Shown here: piece by piece, positions 1 through 8,050 of the stretch | How positions within the stretch are numbered: the stretch's first letter is position 1 | How the letters are laid out: every line of letters starts with the position of its first letter | From: Opitutus sp. | GTDB lineage: Bacteria; Verrucomicrobiota; Verrucomicrobiia; Opitutales; Opitutaceae | DNA length: 64,000 nt | Assembly: GCA_009695305.1 (NCBI GenBank) | Contig: SIBG01000008.1 | Location: 1 to 64,000, forward strand | Direction of reading: 5' to 3' | Position numbers and translations under genes: made by a program | Notes under the pieces: generated by a model | Databases searched by the model: none | Told to the model about the DNA's origin: nothing | Seen by the model: only the letters and a program-made list of their open reading frames with translations

Positions 1-205
1 GTCGCGGGAAAATCCTCACCAATCCCAAGCTCCGGGCCGGACCGCCAAGCCGGTCCGTCCCTCCGCTTAGGATTGCCAACCACCACCGCAGTCATCACAT
101 CAACCAACGCTGCGGACTAACATTCCACCTGGCCCAGTTTTCGGGACCCGCTCAAACTGCAGCGGCCAGCTGCGCGCCGCCGCCAGCCGGGCTCTTCGAA
201 TTTTC
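1..205. other. Left edge, no confident gene
   Basis: No convincing gene is seen. One short open frame on the plus strand from base 2 ends with TAG at 68-70 and could be the tail of a gene entering from the left, but it is only 22 codons and shows no recognisable motif. The rest is probably the upstream region of lpxI. Confidence 0.3.
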
Positions 206-1111
206 GTGTCGCTCCGCCGCTCCCCCGCTTCAGCCTTTCAGCCGTTCAGTCCTTCAGCGTTTCGTCTTCCCGTGTCCTCCTTTCTTCCGAAAAATTTTGA
301 TTCGCGCCGACCCGTCGCGCTGATCGCCGGCCAAGGCCTCTACCCAGGGCTGGTCGCCACGGCCGCGCGCCGCGCCGGCGTGCCGCTGAGACTCATCGCC
401 TTCGACGAGGAGACGCCCCCCGATCTCGTTGCCTCATTTCCCGAAGCCGACCGCCGCACGCTGCTCGTCGGTCAGCTCGGCCAGATGCTCAAGGCCCTCC
501 GCGATTTCGGCGCCGGCTACGCGATCATGGCCGGACAAATCACCCCGCGCCGCCTCTTCAAAGGACTGCACCCCGACCTCAAGGCCGTCCGCATCCTCGC
601 CTCGCTCAAGCGCCGCAACGCCGAAACGATCTTCGGCGCCATCGCCGCGGAGATTGAGGCGATCCACGTCACCCTCCTCGACGCGCGGGCGTTCCTTGAC
701 GACCACCTCGCCGCGCCGGGCTGCATGACCGGCCGCCGTTTCCCCATCGACCGCGAGTATCTCGACCACGGCATCCAGATCGCGCGCGAATGCGCCCGCC
801 TCGACATCGGCCAGGGCTGCGTCGTCCGTCACGGCACCGTCCTCGCCGTCGAAGCCTACGAGGGCACCGATGAAATGCTCCGCCGCGCCGGCGGTTTCAA
901 AACCGACGGCACCCTCTTCGTAAAGACGGTGAAAGCCCGCCAGGATTTCCGTTTCGACGTTCCCTGCTTCGGCCAGCGCACGCTGGAAGCGATGCGTGAG
1001 GCCCACCTCGGCGCCGCCGCCCTCGAAGCGGGCAAGGTCATCATGCTCGACCGCACCGCTGTCATCGCGCAGGCAAAAACCTGGGGCATCAGCCTGCTCG
1101 GCTTCGAGTAG
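206..1111 (+). CDS. lpxI: UDP-2,3-diacylglucosamine pyrophosphatase LpxI
   Basis: LpxI hydrolyses UDP-2,3-diacylglucosamine to lipid X plus UMP in lipid A synthesis, at the cytoplasmic face of the inner membrane. The product matches the LpxI (DUF1009) family from VALIAGQGLYPGL onward, through a central block with IMAGQITPRRLF and the C-terminal VIMLDRTAVIAQAKTWGI. The tracked start (GTG 206) adds about 30 residues rich in Ser, Pro and Phe, encoded partly by a short tandem repeat. Family members start directly at the LIAG segment, so GTG 272 or a codon near 297 is a more likely start. The gene implies a Gram-negative cell with lipid A. Identity is firm; the start is not. Confidence 0.88.
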   Translation: MSLRRSPASAFQPFSPSAFRLPVSSFLPKNFDSRRPVALIAGQGLYPGLVATAARRAGVPLRLIAFDEETPPDLVASFPEADRRTLLVGQLGQMLKALRDFGAGYAIMAGQITPRRLFKGLHPDLKAVRILASLKRRNAETIFGAIAAEIEAIHVTLLDARAFLDDHLAAPGCMTGRRFPIDREYLDHGIQIARECARLDIGQGCVVRHGTVLAVEAYEGTDEMLRRAGGFKTDGTLFVKTVKARQDFRFDVPCFGQRTLEAMREAHLGAAALEAGKVIMLDRTAVIAQAKTWGISLLGFE

Positions 1112-1192
1112 CGCCGTCCGCTAGGGCGCACGGTGCCCTCACCGCCCTTCGCCCGTCTTGCGCTTTCGCCCTGCTCCCCGCACCCTTCTCCC

Positions 1193-1672
1193 ATGCAAAA
1201 CGACGTCGCCGCCGTCATCATCAAGGGCGTGATGCCCACCGCCAACGGCTGCGCCGTGTTCCTCGGCAACGACGCCAAGACCTTCGTCATCTACGTCGAT
1301 CATTCCGTCGGCAACGCGATCCAAATGACGCTCAACGGCGTCAAGAAAGAACGCCCGCTCACCCACGACCTCATCGGCAGCGTGCTCCTCGGCCTTGGCA
1401 CCACGCTCGATCACATCGTCATCAACGACGCGCGCGAGGGCACGTTTTTCGCCCGCATTCTCCTCCGCATGGAGAACGAGCTCGGCAAGAAAATTGTCGA
1501 ACTCGACGCCCGCCCGAGCGACTCCATCGTGCTCGCCCTCCAGCAAAAGCGCCCCATCTACGTCGCCCGCGCCGTCTTCGACGGCGTGGAGGACATGTCC
1601 GAAATTCTCCAGCGCGTGCTGAAGCAGCAAGCCGAGGAAGGCGAGTCCGGCGCGGGCGCCGAGGACAAGTGA
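1193..1672 (+). CDS. Bifunctional nuclease family protein (DUF151)
   Basis: This 159-residue protein belongs to the DUF151/bifunctional nuclease domain family, known from plant and thermophile proteins with DNase/RNase activity. The family signature is visible in KTFVIYVDHSVGNAI, in the RPLTHDLIGSVL block and in LDARPSDSIVLALQ. The tracked ORF begins 20 codons earlier with a Pro/Ser-rich leader that family members lack, so ATG 1193 is chosen. The acidic C-terminal tail (EEGESGAGAEDK) is probably disordered. It lies between lpxI and dus on the same strand, with a palindromic repeat after its stop. The physiological substrate is unknown. Confidence 0.82.
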   Translation: MQNDVAAVIIKGVMPTANGCAVFLGNDAKTFVIYVDHSVGNAIQMTLNGVKKERPLTHDLIGSVLLGLGTTLDHIVINDAREGTFFARILLRMENELGKKIVELDARPSDSIVLALQQKRPIYVARAVFDGVEDMSEILQRVLKQQAEEGESGAGAEDK

Positions 1673-1677
1673 TGTAT

Positions 1678-1774
1678 GGTCATATTGAGCGCAGCGAAGC
1701 ATCCATTGGGACTTTCCGCGCACCTGACGGAGTCGAGTCTCCGGTTGGATTCTTCGCTCCGCTCCGCATGACAC
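1678..1774. repeat. Palindromic repeat, family D (GGAGCGAAGCGA type)
   Basis: This is an imperfect inverted repeat between the DUF151 gene and dus. The left arm reads GTCATATTGAGCGCAGCGAA. The reverse complement of the right arm reads GTCATGCGGAGCGGAGCGAA. Both arms continue to a GAAnnATCC end. Related elements lie at 26367-26451 and 56780-56857, so this is a dispersed repeat family and not a one-off terminator. It could still fold in RNA. Confidence 0.75.
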
Positions 1775-1784
1775 TTTGAAAGCC

Positions 1785-2987
1785 ATGCCCGCGACTCCGC
1801 CATTTTCCACGTCTCCCCTTCCGCCTCCGCTCCTCCCCAGCCAGCCGCTCACGGCCCTCGCGCCGATGCAGGATGTCACCGACCTCGCGTTCATGCGGGT
1901 TATCGCGCACTACGGCGCCCCGGATTATTTTTTCACCGAGTTCTTTCGCGTCCACGCGCACTCGCGCCCGGAAAAGCACATTCTCCGCTCCATCGACGAA
2001 AACACCACCGGTCGCCCCGTCTTTGCCCAACTCATTGGAGAAGACCTCGGCCACCTCACGCGCACCGTCGCCGAACTGCTGCGCCACCGCATCGCCGGGA
2101 TCGATCTCAACCTCGGCTGCCCCGCGCCAAAGGTTTACAAGAAAAACGTCGGCGGTGGTCTCCTGCGCGATCCCACTCGCGTCGGTGAAATCCTCGCCGC
2201 TCTGCGCGCCGCCGTGCCCGGCCTCTTCACCGTGAAGATGCGCCTGGGCTTCGATGACACCGCGCACTTCGACCGCCTCCTCGATCTCATCAACGAGCAC
2301 CGCGTCGATCTCCTGAGCGTGCACGGCCGCACCGTGAAGGAAATGTATCGCAGCGAGGTTCACTACGATTTCATCGCCCGCGCCGCCGCGCGCGTCCGCT
2401 GCCCCGTGTTCGCCAACGGCAACATCACGTCCGCCGCCCGCGCCGTCAGCGTCCTCGCCGAGACCCGCGCCGCCGGCGTGATGCTCGGCCGCCACGCCAT
2501 CCGCAATCCCTGGATTTTCCGCCAGTGCCGCGAGCAATTCGCCATCACTCATGGTGCGTCAGCGCCGGTAGGGCGGGTTATCCCTAACCCGCCGCCTCCG
2601 ATTTCCGCCGCCGACCGGCGCGTTAAGGATCACACGCCCTACCCGCCGGCCATCTTCCGCCCCGCGCTCGCTGACGTGCGGGAGTATGTGGAGCGCCTCT
2701 ATCGTGCGACGCAGGCGCCCGGCCTGCCCGAGCGCGACCACGTGAATAAGATGAAGAAGTATCTGAACTTCGTCGGCCAGAGCGTGGACGCCACCGGCGC
2801 CTTCCTCCACGACATGCGCCGCGCCGAATCCGAACTCAATCTCTTCGCGATCTGCGACCGCCATTTGCTCTCCGAGCCGACGCGCGCGTTTTCCTCCGAG
2901 CCTTACCCCGGCGTGATCGCCCGGCCAAATTGCGAAACGCCCATCGTCGTCGCCGATGGGTGCTCGCTCGAGACGATCACCGCTTAG
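1785..2987 (+). CDS. dus: tRNA-dihydrouridine synthase with in-frame repeat insertion
   Basis: This flavoenzyme reduces uridines in tRNA to dihydrouridine. The TIM-barrel domain carries the PMQDVTD start, the catalytic cysteine in LNLGCPAPKVYKKNVGGGLL (Cys112), HGRTVKEMY and the FMN-phosphate region NGNITSAARA...GVMLGRHAIRNPWIF. A C-terminal helical tRNA-binding domain follows from about residue 293. Between the two domains, residues 262-286 (VGRVIPNPP onward) are encoded exactly by a 75-bp palindromic repeat of family A. This stretch has no counterpart in ordinary Dus proteins. The frame stays open, so the protein is probably made with an extra loop. ATG 1785 is preferred to TTG 1776. The C-terminal tail beyond residue 365 also looks longer than usual. 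Confidence 0.9.
   Translation: MPATPPFSTSPLPPPLLPSQPLTALAPMQDVTDLAFMRVIAHYGAPDYFFTEFFRVHAHSRPEKHILRSIDENTTGRPVFAQLIGEDLGHLTRTVAELLRHRIAGIDLNLGCPAPKVYKKNVGGGLLRDPTRVGEILAALRAAVPGLFTVKMRLGFDDTAHFDRLLDLINEHRVDLLSVHGRTVKEMYRSEVHYDFIARAAARVRCPVFANGNITSAARAVSVLAETRAAGVMLGRHAIRNPWIFRQCREQFAITHGASAPVGRVIPNPPPPISAADRRVKDHTPYPPAIFRPALADVREYVERLYRATQAPGLPERDHVNKMKKYLNFVGQSVDATGAFLHDMRRAESELNLFAICDRHLLSEPTRAFSSEPYPGVIARPNCETPIVVADGCSLETITA
2568..2642. repeat. Palindromic repeat, family A, inside dus
   Basis: This 75-bp imperfect palindrome starts with GTAGGGCGGGTTATCCCTAA, and its other end read in reverse complement is GTAGGGCGTGTGATCCTTAA. The arms match at about 22 of 26 positions. The same left arm recurs at 18522, and shorter forms occur at 37305 and 56736. 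The element begins at the first base of a codon and spans exactly 25 codons, so dus stays in frame. Confidence 0.88.
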
Positions 2988-3018
2988 CGGCCCGGCCATT
3001 TTCCCCACCCCCTAGCCA

Positions 3019-5502
3019 ATGACCCCATTGCCCTGTCCTCGTCTCACGCTGATTCTCCTCACGCTGGCGGTTTCCGCCGCGCCGCGCGCGCGCGCCGCCG
3101 AGGGGGTCGCAACCGCGCTCACGCTCGAACAGATCATGAGCGACCCCGATTGGATCGGTCAGGCCCCCGAGCAACCGTTCATCAGTGCGGACAGCCGCCA
3201 CGCGTATTATCAACGCAAGGAAAAGGGTTCCGAACTTCGCGCGCTCTGGCGGGTCCCGCTGGTCGGCGGCGCGCCCGAAAAGCTCGCGCCCACCGACCGG
3301 GCCGCCGCGGAATCAGCCGAGCGTATCTTTACGCCCGACGGCACTCGCGCCGCCTGGCTCCAGCGCGGCAACGTTTTCTACACCGACCGCTTGCAGCCAC
3401 GCCAGCTCACGCGCACCGGGGACGCGACGGCGCTGCTCACCTTCATCGGGACCGACCGCGTGGCGTTTCGCGCCGGCAAACGCCTCCTCGCCGTCGAGCT
3501 GGCCAGCGGCCTGGTCAGCCTCGTCGCCACCCTTGAGAGCATCGCCGATCCCGATGAGCCCGAGAAAAAGGAGCTGCTCGGCCAACAAGAAGAACGCCTC
3601 TTTGACGTCGTCCGCCTCCGCGAAGAGCGCCGCCGCGCGCGGGTCGAAAACGATCGCGAACTCTCCCGCCAACCCGCCGGCTCACCCCGTCCGCTCTATT
3701 TTGGCAAGAACAAGGAAGTGCGCACGGTGAGCCTCTCGCCGGACGGTCGCACCTTGCTCGTCGGGCTGATCGCCGCGGATCTTCGCGGTCGGCGCGAACA
3801 CGTCGCCTCATTCGTCAACGCCGATGGCTACACCAAATCGGAGGACGCTCGCACCGATGTCGGCACGGACAAGCCACGCGAAGAGTCGTTGTTCCTCATC
3901 GATCTCGCGACGGGCAAACGACGCCCGGTCGTTCTCACCCAGCTCGCCGGCCTCAATGACGATCCCCTCAGCGACCTGCGCCGTGCGGCCACCGCGCGAA
4001 AGAAGGCCGAGGCGGCGCAGGGAAAATCCCCGAAGGACGCTGAAGTCACAAAGTCATCCGCCGCGGACGAAAAGCCCGCGGTGGTCAGCGCCGAAAAAGA
4101 CCAGAAGCCCAAGGCCCGCGCTGTCGCGGTCCTGGGCACCGGCGACAGTGGCGTGCGCTGGTCGACTACCGGTCGCCTCGCGATCATGCTGCTCGCCTAC
4201 GACAACAAGGACCGCTGGCTCGCCGAGGTGAAACTCGCCGACGCTCAGGTGCACGCCTGGCACCGGCTCACCGACACCGCGTGGATCAACCGGACCAGAT
4301 TCAATGAATTTGACTGGACCTCCGACGGCGCCGCCTTGTGGTTTACGTCTGAGGAAAACGGTTACAGCCAGCTCTACCTCGCGCGCGCCGATGGCATCCA
4401 CCCGCTGACTTCGGGCCAGTTCGAGGTGAGCAGCGTCCAGCCCACGCACGACGGACGCTGGCTCTATTATCGCGCCAACGCGACCCGCCCGGGCAACCAC
4501 GAGGTGTTTCGCGTGAAGCTCGACGGCACCGGCGGTGAAGCCGTCACTTCCCTCGGCGGCGACAACACGTTCGACCTTTCCGCAGACGGCGCGCAGGTGC
4601 TGGTCGTTCATTCCACGACGACGCATCCCGCCGAGCTCTACGTCCAGCCGTCCAGCCCCAGTGCTCCCGCGCGCGTCTTGACTGATTGCGTCACGCCCGA
4701 GTTCGTGAACCTCCCCCAGATCGCCCCCGAAATGATCGCGATCCCGTCGCGCGCGGGCCCACCGATCTATTCGCGGCTCTACCGTGGTCCGAGCGCGGCA
4801 GCCGGCTCGCATCCTGCCGTCATGTTCGTGCACGGTGCGGGCTACCTGCAAAACTCCCACGAGGGCTGGTCCTCAAGTTATTTTCACGAACACCTCTTCC
4901 ACCAGCTTCTCATCCGCCGCGGCTATATCGTGCTCGACCTGGATTACCGCGGCTCCGCCGGCTACGGCCGCGCGTGGCGCACCGCGATCTACCGCCAAAT
5001 GGGCACGCCAGAACTCGAGGACTACCTCGATGGCATCGAATGGCTCGCCAAAAATGCGTGGGTCGATCGCGCGCGCATCGGCATCTACGGCGGTTCCTAC
5101 GGCGGCTTCCTCACGCTGATGGCGCTCTTCAAAACTCCTGACACGTTCGCCGCCGGTGCCGCCCTCCGGCCGGTCACCGACTGGACGCACTACAATCACA
5201 GCTACACGGCCGATATCCTCAACACCCCCGACCTCGATCCCGAGGCCTACGCGCGCAGCTCGCCGATCGAATTCGCCACGGGGCTCAAGCATCCGCTGCT
5301 CATCTGTCACGGCATGCTCGACGACAACGTCTTTTTCCAAGACAGCGTCCGCCTCGTGCAGCGGCTCATCGAATTGAAGAAGGACACGTTTGAAACCGCG
5401 ATCTTCCCGGTCGAGCGGCACGCCTTCACCGAGCCGAACAGCTGGCTCGACGAATATCGCCGGATCTTCCGGCTGTTCGAGCGCGAGGTCGCCCGCCGCT
5501 GA
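3019..5502 (+). CDS. Secreted S9 family peptidase (prolyl oligopeptidase type)
   Basis: This 827-residue serine peptidase begins with a Sec signal peptide (hydrophobic LTLILLTLAVSAA, then an ARA site before AEG), so it is exported. The middle is a WD40/PD40-like beta-propeller. A Lys/Ala/Glu-rich insertion at about residues 325-365 (KKAEAAQGKSPKDAEV) looks disordered. The C-terminal alpha/beta hydrolase domain shows the catalytic serine in GIYGGSYGG, the aspartate in GMLDDNV and the histidine in PVERHAF. It probably degrades oligopeptides in the periplasm. A second, differently organised S9 peptidase lies at 19262. No peptide substrate can be inferred. Confidence 0.88.
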   Translation: MTPLPCPRLTLILLTLAVSAAPRARAAEGVATALTLEQIMSDPDWIGQAPEQPFISADSRHAYYQRKEKGSELRALWRVPLVGGAPEKLAPTDRAAAESAERIFTPDGTRAAWLQRGNVFYTDRLQPRQLTRTGDATALLTFIGTDRVAFRAGKRLLAVELASGLVSLVATLESIADPDEPEKKELLGQQEERLFDVVRLREERRRARVENDRELSRQPAGSPRPLYFGKNKEVRTVSLSPDGRTLLVGLIAADLRGRREHVASFVNADGYTKSEDARTDVGTDKPREESLFLIDLATGKRRPVVLTQLAGLNDDPLSDLRRAATARKKAEAAQGKSPKDAEVTKSSAADEKPAVVSAEKDQKPKARAVAVLGTGDSGVRWSTTGRLAIMLLAYDNKDRWLAEVKLADAQVHAWHRLTDTAWINRTRFNEFDWTSDGAALWFTSEENGYSQLYLARADGIHPLTSGQFEVSSVQPTHDGRWLYYRANATRPGNHEVFRVKLDGTGGEAVTSLGGDNTFDLSADGAQVLVVHSTTTHPAELYVQPSSPSAPARVLTDCVTPEFVNLPQIAPEMIAIPSRAGPPIYSRLYRGPSAAAGSHPAVMFVHGAGYLQNSHEGWSSSYFHEHLFHQLLIRRGYIVLDLDYRGSAGYGRAWRTAIYRQMGTPELEDYLDGIEWLAKNAWVDRARIGIYGGSYGGFLTLMALFKTPDTFAAGAALRPVTDWTHYNHSYTADILNTPDLDPEAYARSSPIEFATGLKHPLLICHGMLDDNVFFQDSVRLVQRLIELKKDTFETAIFPVERHAFTEPNSWLDEYRRIFRLFEREVARR

Positions 5503-5511
5503 GGCGGCGCG

Positions 5512-6042
5512 CTACTCGAGCCCCAACACCTTCCGCCCCGTTGGCGAAATCATCTGCGGCGTCCACTGCGGGTCCCAGACAATGTGGACCTTCGCGGACT
5601 CCACCGTCGGCAGCGCGGCGATTTTTTGCCGGGCATCCTCCGCAATCGTCGGCCCCATGCCACAACCGGGGGCCGTGAGCGTCATCTTCACTTCGAGCAC
5701 ATGTGCGCCCGCCAAAGTTTTTTCGATCGCGAGATCGTAAACGAGACCAAGGTCGACGATGTTCACGGGGATTTCCGGATCGAAGCACGTCTTCAGCGCA
5801 TCCCAAACCGCTTGTTCGCTGAAGTCGCCCTCCGCCTTGAGGCCTGACTCCGCGGCCAGCGAAAATCCGCCGATCGCGCCCGCGTGCTCGCGCGCGATGC
5901 GAAACAGTCCGCGGTCGGTGCGAACCGTCACATTGCCACCCAGCGTCTGCGCGATGAATACGTCCGTGCCGGCCGGCAGCGTCGTCGCGTTGCCGGCGGG
6001 AATCAGCGTGGCCGGGCAGTCGTGAGTGAGCGTGTGGGTCAT
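5512..6042 (-). CDS. sufT: Fe-S cluster assembly protein SufT (MIP18/DUF59 family)
   Basis: SufT-type proteins help insert Fe-S clusters into client proteins in the cytoplasm. The 176-residue product has a unique N-terminal region of about 80 residues (LPAGTDVFIAQTLGG, typical of the long SufT form). The MIP18-like domain follows: WDALKTCFDPEIPVNIVDLGLVYDL, then KMTLTAPGCGMGPTI with the conserved cysteine, and VWDPQWTPQMIS. It is convergent with the S9 peptidase gene and 11 bp downstream of sppA on the same strand, so the two may be co-transcribed. No other suf gene lies in the window. Confidence 0.87.
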   Translation of the reverse strand: MTHTLTHDCPATLIPAGNATTLPAGTDVFIAQTLGGNVTVRTDRGLFRIAREHAGAIGGFSLAAESGLKAEGDFSEQAVWDALKTCFDPEIPVNIVDLGLVYDLAIEKTLAGAHVLEVKMTLTAPGCGMGPTIAEDARQKIAALPTVESAKVHIVWDPQWTPQMISPTGRKVLGLE

Positions 6043-6053
6043 GGCGCGGGCGT

Positions 6054-7886
6054 TCAGCGAATGGCCAGCTCGAGCGGCAGCCGCGCGTAGATCCCCTGCG
6101 GATCGTTGAACGATTTCAGCACCTTTAGCTCCCGCTCGATCCGCTGCGCGATTTTCGCGCCGATACCGCTCGCCCGCGCGTTGTTCGGCGTGACTTTTTC
6201 AATGAGGTCCTGAATCGCCTCGAACAATTCTTTTGGCCGCGGGTATTCCACGAGCCGGTAATTCGAGCCGAGGTGCGCCTGCCCGGCGGCATACGCGATG
6301 GCGGCATCGAGCCCGCCGAGCTCATCGACGAGCCCGAGCTTCTTCGCCTCCGCCCCGGACCACACCCGGCCCTGCGCAATCTCCTCGACGACCTCGCGCT
6401 TCAGCTTTCTCGACTCGGCGACCTTGCTGACGAACTCACCGTAAATCCAGTCCACCATCCGCTGAAAGACCGCCATCTCCTGTTCCGACTTCGGCCGCGT
6501 GATCGTGATCGCATCGGCAAACTTGCCCGTCTTCACGCTGTCGAAGGTCAGGCCGAAATCGTTGGCGAGTTTCTTCACGTCGAATTGGATCCCAAACACC
6601 CCGATCGATCCCGTGATCGTCGTCGGTTCGGCAAAAATGCGATCACCAAAGGCGGCGATCCAATAACCCCCCGACGCCGCGTAGCTGCCCATCGAGACAA
6701 TCACGGGTTTCACCTTTCGGGTCAGCCGGACTTCCCGCCCGATGGTCTCGGAGGCGGCCGCGCTGCCACCGGGGCTGTTCACGCGCAGCACGACGGCTTT
6801 CACGTCGTCATCCTGCCGGAGCTTGCGCAGCTCGCGGGAAAATTTACTGCCGCCGACATCACCGCTGTCGCCCTCGCCGTCCACGATGTCGCCCTCGGCA
6901 TAGACCACTGCAATCCGCCCGCGACCGGCAGACTTCCCGGGCTCCCCGGTCTTCCCCTTGGGCAGATCGACCACGTCCTTCGCGAGCTTCGCGTAAGCCG
7001 GCAGCGTGATCTGCTTGAACCCCTCCTTTGAGCCCTTGCGGCCGGTCTTCGCCTTGAGTTCGTCAAAGATTTCGTCGCGGTAGGCCACGCGGTCCACCAA
7101 GCGGCCCTGCTTCGCCGCCGCGGGGCGGATGATGCCTTCGGCATCAACGATGGCCTGGATTTTTTCCACGGTGAGGCCCCGGCTCGGCGCCATCTCACTG
7201 AGCAGGCCGCCCCAGATGTCGTTGAGAAGTTTTTGAATCTGCTCGCGGTTCTCGGCACTCATGTCCTTCCGCGTATACGGCTCGACGAAGGATTTGTATT
7301 TGCCGACGCGGGTGACCTGCACGCCGATGCCATATTTCTCAAACGCCCCGGCATAAAACATGGGCTCGCTCGCGAGGCCGGGCATCAGGATCAAGCCGTA
7401 GGGATCGATCACGAGATCGCTCGCGGCCGAGGCGAGGTAGTAGTCCTTCGTGGTCGCGTTGGTGAGATAGGCCAGCACCGGCTTACCCGAGGTCTTGAAG
7501 TCGGCGAGCGCCGTGCGCACTTCCTTCAGCGCGGCATAACCTGAGCCGAGCGCCGCCGGCGTGAGGTCACCCGTGATAAACACTCCCGCGATCTTGTCGT
7601 CCTTCGCGGCCGCGCGCAGCGCGCGCGTCACCGTGCGGACCTGCAGCGTGTCGTTGTGCTCACCCCCGAGCGCGCCGAAATCGATCGGTGGCGGTGCATC
7701 GGTGATGTTGGTCGACAAATCGAAGACGAGATACGAGCCGCGGGCCAGGCTCGGCGCCGAACTCTCACCCCCGCCCCCCAAGGCCATGATGGCGCCGATC
7801 AAGCCGATGAAGACCAACAGGCAGCCGCCGGAAAAAACGATCAGCGCCACCAGTGCGCCCAGCATTGAGGTGAAGAAATTTTTCAT
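6054..7886 (-). CDS. sppA: Signal peptide peptidase SppA, 67-kDa type
   Basis: SppA is a membrane-bound serine/lysine protease that digests cleaved signal peptides at the periplasmic face of the inner membrane. The 610-residue protein starts with one transmembrane segment (ALVALIVFSGGCLLVFIGLI). Two S49 domains follow, as in the long form. The N-terminal repeat carries the region of the general-base lysine (VGKYKSFVEPYTRKDM). The C-terminal repeat carries the nucleophile in VSMGSYAASGGYWIA, preceded by LRVNSPGGS. Length and order match the E. coli-type enzyme. It lies upstream of sufT with an 11-bp gap. Confidence 0.92.
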   Translation of the reverse strand: MKNFFTSMLGALVALIVFSGGCLLVFIGLIGAIMALGGGGESSAPSLARGSYLVFDLSTNITDAPPPIDFGALGGEHNDTLQVRTVTRALRAAAKDDKIAGVFITGDLTPAALGSGYAALKEVRTALADFKTSGKPVLAYLTNATTKDYYLASAASDLVIDPYGLILMPGLASEPMFYAGAFEKYGIGVQVTRVGKYKSFVEPYTRKDMSAENREQIQKLLNDIWGGLLSEMAPSRGLTVEKIQAIVDAEGIIRPAAAKQGRLVDRVAYRDEIFDELKAKTGRKGSKEGFKQITLPAYAKLAKDVVDLPKGKTGEPGKSAGRGRIAVVYAEGDIVDGEGDSGDVGGSKFSRELRKLRQDDDVKAVVLRVNSPGGSAAASETIGREVRLTRKVKPVIVSMGSYAASGGYWIAAFGDRIFAEPTTITGSIGVFGIQFDVKKLANDFGLTFDSVKTGKFADAITITRPKSEQEMAVFQRMVDWIYGEFVSKVAESRKLKREVVEEIAQGRVWSGAEAKKLGLVDELGGLDAAIAYAAGQAHLGSNYRLVEYPRPKELFEAIQDLIEKVTPNNARASGIGAKIAQRIERELKVLKSFNDPQGIYARLPLELAIR

Positions 7887-8050
7887 AAAGTCGGGCGCAC
7901 CCTACCCGCTTTCGGACGTTCCTCCAGTCGAAACGACACCATTCGCGCTTAACCGCCGATCACCGGTGCCGATCATACTCCGGACGGTCACCTCCCGGCG
8001 CGCACGATCATGTTGCGCCGCGCCACGGTCTGCCCATCTTCCCACCACTC

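Noticed and set aside
2568-2642. dus as a pseudogene broken by the repeat
   Set aside because: The element is an exact number of codons, has no stop in frame and both flanking domains are intact.
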